Assembly: GCA_949130485.1 (NCBI GenBank)
Contig: OX422199.1
Coordinates: 1,545,902 to 1,609,901 of the forward strand
Source of the DNA: Agelas oroides
Taxonomy: Eukaryota > Porifera > Demospongiae > Agelasida > Agelasidae
Reading direction: 5' to 3'
DNA: 64,000 bases
Each line of letters opens with the position of its first letter. Position 1 is the stretch's first letter. Both the position numbers and the translations under genes were made by a program. The notes beneath the pieces are model-generated. The model worked only from the letters and a program-made list of their open reading frames with translations, ran no database searches and had not been told where the DNA came from. This document shows, in pieces, positions 60,401 through 64,000 of the stretch.

Positions 60401-63157
60401 CAAGATTGTGCAAGGAGAGAGAAGGAGGAAAGGCAGAATAACGTCAGAATCAAACTGCCTGGGAATGAGGCTACATTCCAGGCACAATGCTAATATTTAG
60501 CCTCATTCCCAGCCCCCCCCCCCCCCCCCCCCCTGATTCCATGTCGCAGCTGCATGTGGATAAAGAGTTACTTCAAAGGTGCTGTATGCATTTTAATTTG
60601 TGTGTTTCTTCTGCACATGTGCATTTAACTTTCCATGGAATACACAGGATTTGCACAGTCTAATCTCTTCATGTTTTACTAGCCCTGCTGATTAATATCA
60701 CAGAAACTCTGTTATGCGATTCAAGAATTTACAGTAATGATAAGCATTCTATAACATGTAGCATATTACTGCAATAAGTTAATACAAGAGCGTATAAGAA
60801 CGGGCGGCTAGAAGAAGAGCGTGTAACTCCAATAGAAGCCCGTAGTCCGGTCAAAATCATTGAACCGTACTAAAAATAGAACACCCAGCACGTGCTTAGC
60901 AACATGTCTACGTGCGCGCAGCTAGCTGCACATACGTGTTACTATTTTTAGTACTGGCGGTAAATTCTGACCAGTTTGGAATTTTATGTAGTTACACACT
61001 CTTCCTCTAGCCGCCTGTTCTCATGCACTCTTGGTTCATAGTTACAGCCTGCATGTTACATGTATTATTTTGATGCACAAAGACAAACTGACCTCTGTTG
61101 ATTGATAGGTTTCTGGTAATACTTCACCCTCTCCGCGTCAAGCCAGAACAACCAGTTTCTTTCCCCGGCCTTCCCTCTCAAGAATTTCCAGAATGCACTC
61201 ATTCCCGATTTGGTCCCAAGGACTTTAGAGACAAGATGCAAGGGCAGTCTCTCCCCTTCCGCTGATGAAGGTGCCTCTAGAAAGGTCAGCACTTTACTCG
61301 ACAGTTCCACAGATAGACTCCTCTTGAGGGAAGACTTGTGACTATCACTGGGTGTTACAGATTTGGTTCTATCACCCAGCTCTATATCTGATCTGGAAAC
61401 TGTGATGGGTGTGCTTGAAGCTGAGCTCTGCTGTCTTCCTGTTTGATGGTGGTTAGTGGTACATGCTTGTGCGCTGCCGCTGTATGATAGAGAACTCAAA
61501 CTGTTTCTTCTCGGAATGCAGTTCCCTTGGCTGGGAGGTGGGAGTGGAAGGGAGGGGAGAGTGACAGCCAGTTCTTCTTGAAGAGAAGAATGTCCTTTTG
61601 GTGGTGGTGGTGGTGCATGAGTGATAGTAGAAGTTGTCACAGGAAAGACTTCAGATTTGGGAGTGATTAGCAGTTTGCAGAGTTTGTATTCTGAATAGAG
61701 GTCACTTCGAAGGAAGAGAGGGAGTCGGTGTTGTATCACCCACAACTTACTCTGCTGTTGGTCCAGGGACTGCATGTGTGTGTGTGTGTGTGTGTGATGG
61801 TTTTATACTTCCAAACTGACATTCCAAAGTTTTGGGGGCCTAGTATCATAAAATTGTCCCCACTGTGGTTTCTACTTTTGCTTGTTCAAAATACAGGGGT
61901 TCATTTAGAAAAATTGTCAAGAGGGAGCAAAAATGGACGTTAAAAAGTTTTTGGGGGACATCACTAGTCTTGTTTCCACACCTAACACAGTGTTCACAAG
62001 TTCCAAGGTGGGGGAAAGATTCTGGCAAAGGGGGGCAAATGCTCCCCTTTGCTACCCTAACCCCCCAATTGAAGCCCTGAAAATATAGTTCTGCCAAATG
62101 CACAATTTTTGCAAGTGTCAATTTATTCCCTGGAACAAAGAATTTCTTTGCACTAGTAATGGTCTCCCTTTGTCACTCATTTACTACCTCCATGTTTTCT
62201 TACCGGGCCAATAGCTTCATCAGCAAGGTAGAGGGTGGCCTGACTGGAGGAGGGTGTTACTCCCCACCCCAGCATACCCTCGGTGTGCACCTGCTCAAAT
62301 AAACCAGTGTCAGCATTGTAGAACACTCGGCTTGAGAAAGCCTATTTGTGTGTGTGTGCACACGTGTGCAGAAATGTGTGTATAATAATCCAATAGTACG
62401 TATGTGTACATGTATGCATGTGTGTATATATACATTTTCGAGTTTGTTAGGAGGAGGCGGAGCAGGGAATAGACTATACTAGTGGGTTTAACCTCATTCC
62501 CAGGCCACTCCCACCTCAAGTATAATGATCACAGCAGTATCAACTATTGGACCTGGTATCTCTTCCCACGTGACATTAAGTTAATAGCCATTGTATAAAC
62601 GATCTGGTGTTAAGAAAAGTAAGAAGAATAAAGGTGTACGCATTATTATTAGGGAGTAAACACTAGACTTGTGAAAACTGCAAACGTGCAAATCGGTAGG
62701 CCATGTGTTTGATTACACCATAGCTAGCATATACAATGCAACCTTTGCACTGAAAGTTATATGTTGTCTGTGCATATGGCATAAATAGGCCTTCTCATGC
62801 TTCATACCAACACTCTAATGTGAGCACAACTGGAGGGTTTAGACCCCTTCCTCTCAGTATGAAAAGTATTGCTTGTAAAACTGGGTCGCAGCCGAGTCAG
62901 TAAGCTTACTGGAAGTAGTAGAAATGAGTTGAAATATTCCACAAAGGTAGGGTCCTGCAGGTAGGTGTGCTGCAAAGAAAGAGAGGTCACTGAAAGTGAA
63001 ACACCCTTCTGCAGCAAAAAAACTCTGCTGTCCATATGAGTGAATATCACTTGAGTTTCTAGGCCTAAGATCCACACTGTTGCAATCACCATATGTATTG
63101 TAGACTTACCAGAGTTGCTGCACTCAAATCATCCCCAAAATGATCGGCAGAATACAT
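51470..63157 (-). CDS. RGS22: Regulator of G-protein signalling 22
   Basis: RGS22 is a multi-RGS-domain protein linked in animals to testis and cilia; RGS domains bind G-alpha subunits. Minus-strand coding exons: 63110-63157, 62910-62969, 62204-62341, 61093-61769, 60234-60395, 59043-59550, 58093-58323, 57232-57372, 56598-56792, 56274-56366, 55718-55966, 55255-55443, 54310-54531, 53526-53690, 52804-52977, 51470-52444. All have GT-AG sites and consistent phases, giving 1408 residues (vertebrate forms are about 1260). The start at 63157 (MYSADHFGDDLSAATL) is in frame; the ATG at 63171 is not. Landmarks: DPTFVEYFNSFLLLP, RLPLFLRSDLYSEYKLCKLL, RGS-type segments GMSAFWKFLRGKAGERNWLF (about 285), LHCLLFWRDVQEYKGLF (about 625), AAQDLMCWMEIESFRGI (about 842) and REDIQFWLEVQKYK (about 1013). 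The last exon adds a long basic, Ser-rich tail. Exon 6 is a Pro/Ser/Thr-rich linker that changes apparent frame only because of overlapping stops in other frames. Confidence 0.94.
53094..53348. mobile_element. GATCAA-rich TIR element, copy 2 (RGS22 intron)
   Basis: It matches the 10287-10581 element from GGGATCAAAATTGAAT to GTGACTACCCCTTG. The left terminus is missing or strongly diverged. Confidence 0.75.
54203..54292. mobile_element. 90-bp foldback element (RGS22 intron)
   Basis: TAGCCTTGTTCCCAAGC at the left; GCCTGGGAAAGATCGAGGCTA at the right. Flanks CACTCAGCC and CACTCGGGC agree at 7 of 9. It lies only 17 bases from the splice donor of exon 54310-54531. Confidence 0.75.
54680..54913. 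mobile_element. TIR element, AAGAGCG-terminus family, copy 2 (RGS22 intron)
   Basis: 35-bp inverted termini: CAAGAGCGCATAAGAACGGG + CGGCTAGAAGAAGAGC mirrored by GCTCTTCCTCTAGCCGCCTG + TTCTTATGCGCTCTTG. Best preserved copy. No convincing target duplication was seen. Confidence 0.85.
55081..55135. mobile_element. 55-bp foldback element (RGS22 intron)
   Basis: TAGCCTCATTCCAGGCCC at the left; GGACCTGGGGATGAGGCTA at the right. Flanks AACTAGGCT and AACTAGGCC agree at 8 of 9. Confidence 0.82.
55449..55612. repeat. TG-rich microsatellite with GCATG interruptions (RGS22 intron)
   Basis: Irregular (TG)n with CATG and CGTG variants, starting right at the acceptor of exon 55255-55443. Confidence 0.85.
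55970..56104. repeat. (GGA)n purine tract (RGS22 intron)
   Basis: About 135 bases of nearly pure GGA/GGGGA on the plus strand, hence a TCC polypyrimidine tract on the coding strand immediately before the acceptor of exon 55718-55966. Could form triplex or H-DNA. Confidence 0.92.
56368..56440. repeat. TG-rich microsatellite (RGS22 intron)
   Basis: A (TG)n tract at the acceptor of exon 56274-56366 with GGG interruptions. Confidence 0.85.
56915..56961. mobile_element. 47-bp foldback element (RGS22 intron)
   Basis: TAGCCTCGTACCCAGGC at the left; GGGGTACGAGGCTA at the right. Flanks GTCGGATAG and GTCGAAGAG agree at 7 of 9. Confidence 0.75.
57438..57492. mobile_element. 55-bp foldback element (RGS22 intron)
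   Basis: TAGTCTAGTACCCAGACCCC at the left; GGGGGTCTAGGTACAAGACTA at the right. Flanks GGTCCATGC and GATCCATGC agree at 8 of 9. Confidence 0.85.
57655..57735. repeat. Dispersed repeat fragment, copy 2 of the 12183/61885 family
   Basis: GGGTTCATTGTCAAGA...GGGGCATCACTAGTCTTGTT matches the left portion of 61885-62085. Confidence 0.6.
57762..58059. mobile_element. 298-bp foldback element with perfect 9-bp TSD (RGS22 intron)
   Basis: Roughly 100-bp inverted repeats: TAGCCTCGTTCCCAGGCCTT...GCTTGCAGTACGAAATAATT at the left, AATTATTTCGTACTGCAAGC...AAGGCCTGGGAACGAGACTA at the right. Flanked by TATCTACAT on both sides (57753-57761, 58060-58068). The right TSD lies about 25 bases from the donor of exon 58093-58323. 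Confidence 0.95.
59794..59949. mobile_element. 156-bp foldback element (RGS22 intron)
   Basis: TAGTCTTGTTCCCAAGCCTC at the left; GGAGGCCTGGGAATGAGGCTA at the right, with inner arms TTTTATCTCACAGCTGTGG / CACATGTAGCTGTGAGATGG. Flanks AATCATGGC and AATTATGGC agree at 8 of 9. Confidence 0.87.
59974..60071. mobile_element. 98-bp foldback element (RGS22 intron)
   Basis: TAGCCTCACTCCCAGGCTG at the left; GAAGACCTGGGAACAAGGCTA at the right. It sits only 24 bases from the preceding element. The flanks match weakly (6 of 9). Confidence 0.75.
60785..61033. mobile_element. TIR element, AAGAGCG-terminus family, copy 3 (RGS22 intron)
   Basis: CAAGAGCGTATAAGAACGGG + CGGCTAGAAGAAGAGC at the left mirrors CTTCCTCTAGCCGCCTGTTC + TCATGCACTCTTG at the right. 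Interior shared with 54680-54913. Confidence 0.85.
61774..61797. repeat. (TG)n microsatellite (RGS22 intron)
   Basis: A short TG tract directly at the acceptor of exon 61093-61769, as at several other exons of this gene. Confidence 0.85.
61885..62085. repeat. Dispersed repeat, copy 3 (RGS22 intron)
   Basis: Inverse match to 12183-12365, sharing GAAAGATTCTGGCAAAGGGG and GTTAAAAAGTTTTTGGGGG. Confidence 0.6.
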
Positions 63158-63328
63158 TTTTCGAACCTCATTACTGTTGATCAATCAAGGATCGTGCCAA
63201 CCGATCACAGTTGTGTACTACCGAGATGTTGCTAGGTAACGGAGCCGCCATAAATTATGACGCAATGCTATTGAAACTCACGTGATGCAAATAAGAAGGC
63301 GTGGCAGCCAACAAGATCGAGTGTAGCC
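63158..63328. promoter_or_regulatory. Bidirectional intergenic promoter region, RGS22/SPAG7
   Basis: Only 171 bases separate the divergent start codons of RGS22 and SPAG7. It contains CCATAAATTATGACGCAATG and GTTGCTAGGTAACGG. The latter resembles an RFX-type X-box half-site pair (GTTGCTAGGTAAC), which fits a cilium-linked gene such as RGS22. Confidence 0.5.
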
Positions 63329-64000
63329 ATGGATTTGTTGGGGTCTATTCTCAGCTCAATGGACAAACCTCCTGCTCCAAACGAGAAGGAGAAGAAGTTG
63401 GCCAAAGGTACGTGAACCGTTTCATAAGTATCGGGTAATCTGGCTACAAACTAGCCTCGTGCCTAGGCAGGGGGCTGGGCACTAGACTAGCAACATCGTG
63501 TGCCATTGAACTGCCTCCCTGTCTCAGGTGCCAGGCCTAATGGAGCCAGGGATTTGGTAGAGGATGCTGGGAACGTAGTTTTACTCACTTAGTGGTAGGT
63601 GCATTAATTAAACGTTATCACTGCTACATATTTCTGCCAGGTCAGAAGGCAAGCGACTGAAGTGTGTATGATATTTGCATGGTGCGACTTTTCTACAGGC
63701 TTGCTTTGATGTATGGAGCTTGCATTCAACTTTAGATTGGATCATGTTATTGTTTCACATCAACACGAGCTTCATTTGAGACCTGCCGCCTCAACTGTCA
63801 TTATTATTATCAATGGTATGCCCCACCTTGCATACCTAGAGCAGATGTTGTAGAAAGGAGGGGGATATGCTGTTGGAATCATATGGTACTTGGTCGGGAT
63901 TGTCCCAATCCACTCAAATCTCATATACATTCTCTGCCGTTGTGTTAAATGTCTTTGGAAAATTCTTTGTGGATTCCACAGATACCCATACCTACCTGTC
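63329..64000 (+). CDS. SPAG7: SPAG7, first coding exon and start of intron 1 (3'-partial)
   Basis: The exon is 63329-63407: MDLLGSILSSMDKPPAPNEK followed by EKKLAK and a GTACGT splice donor. This matches the conserved N-terminus of sperm-associated antigen 7, an R3H-domain nuclear protein; the R3H domain would lie in later exons beyond the window. The remaining bases are intron as far as I can see; no second exon with the expected lysine/glutamine-rich helix was recognised up to 64000. Confidence 0.8.
63452..63489. mobile_element. 38-bp foldback remnant (SPAG7 intron 1)
   Basis: TAGCCTCGTGCCTAGGC at the left; GGGCACTAGACTA at the right. No clear 9-bp duplication. Confidence 0.55.

Noticed and set aside
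63169-63171. Upstream ATG as the RGS22 start
   Set aside because: It is out of frame with the conserved MYSADHFGDD sequence because of a run of five A's; the ATG at 63157 is in frame.
63510-63600. Second SPAG7 exon after CTGTCTCAG at about 63527
   Set aside because: The acceptor looks acceptable but the following frame stops quickly and lacks the basic helix expected of SPAG7.

Overview
The window looks like nuclear DNA of an early-branching animal, most likely a demosponge. It carries compact intron-containing animal housekeeping genes (TFIIS, MECR, an aldo-keto reductase, RGS22, SPAG7), an NLR-style leucine-rich-repeat gene end, and a tandem family of very large intronless membrane proteins with beta-helix-like ectodomains. 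The sponge assignment is inferred from gene content and style; no marker gene proves it.

Layout. Bases 1-1194 hold the 3' end of an LRR protein with a membrane-spanning C-terminus. TFIIS (minus, 3274-7613) lies head-to-head, 162 bp apart, with an intronless secreted/GPI-type VWA-Cache protein (plus, 7776-9467). A ten-exon MECR gene (plus, 10049-15202) faces a seven-exon aldo-keto reductase (minus, 15871-22810) tail-to-tail. From 24.0 to 51.0 kb there are four full-length paralogues (about 1650 residues each) and one broken copy of a beta-helix/multi-TM family. A decayed FLYWCH/Mutator-type transposase fragment sits between the third and fourth, inside a duplicated piece of an RGS22 exon. RGS22 (minus, 51470-63157, 16 coding exons, phase-consistent 1408-residue model) is head-to-head, 171 bp apart, with the first exon of SPAG7 (plus, from 63329).

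The strongest unexplained signals are two. First, the beta-helix/multi-TM cluster has near-identical C-terminal membrane halves, diversified N-terminal halves and patchwork similarity between copies, as expected from gene conversion. Second, a dense population of about 19 short foldback elements shares the terminus TAG(C/T)CTCGT-CCCAG. Seven are flanked by perfect 9-bp direct repeats and others by 7-8 of 9, which points to Mutator-type mobilisation. Their sizes run from 46 to 402 bp and some are nested.

Other repeats include piggyBac-like and pogo-like non-autonomous elements, three further dispersed families, a 35-bp minisatellite in TFIIS and long CA/GT tracts in introns.
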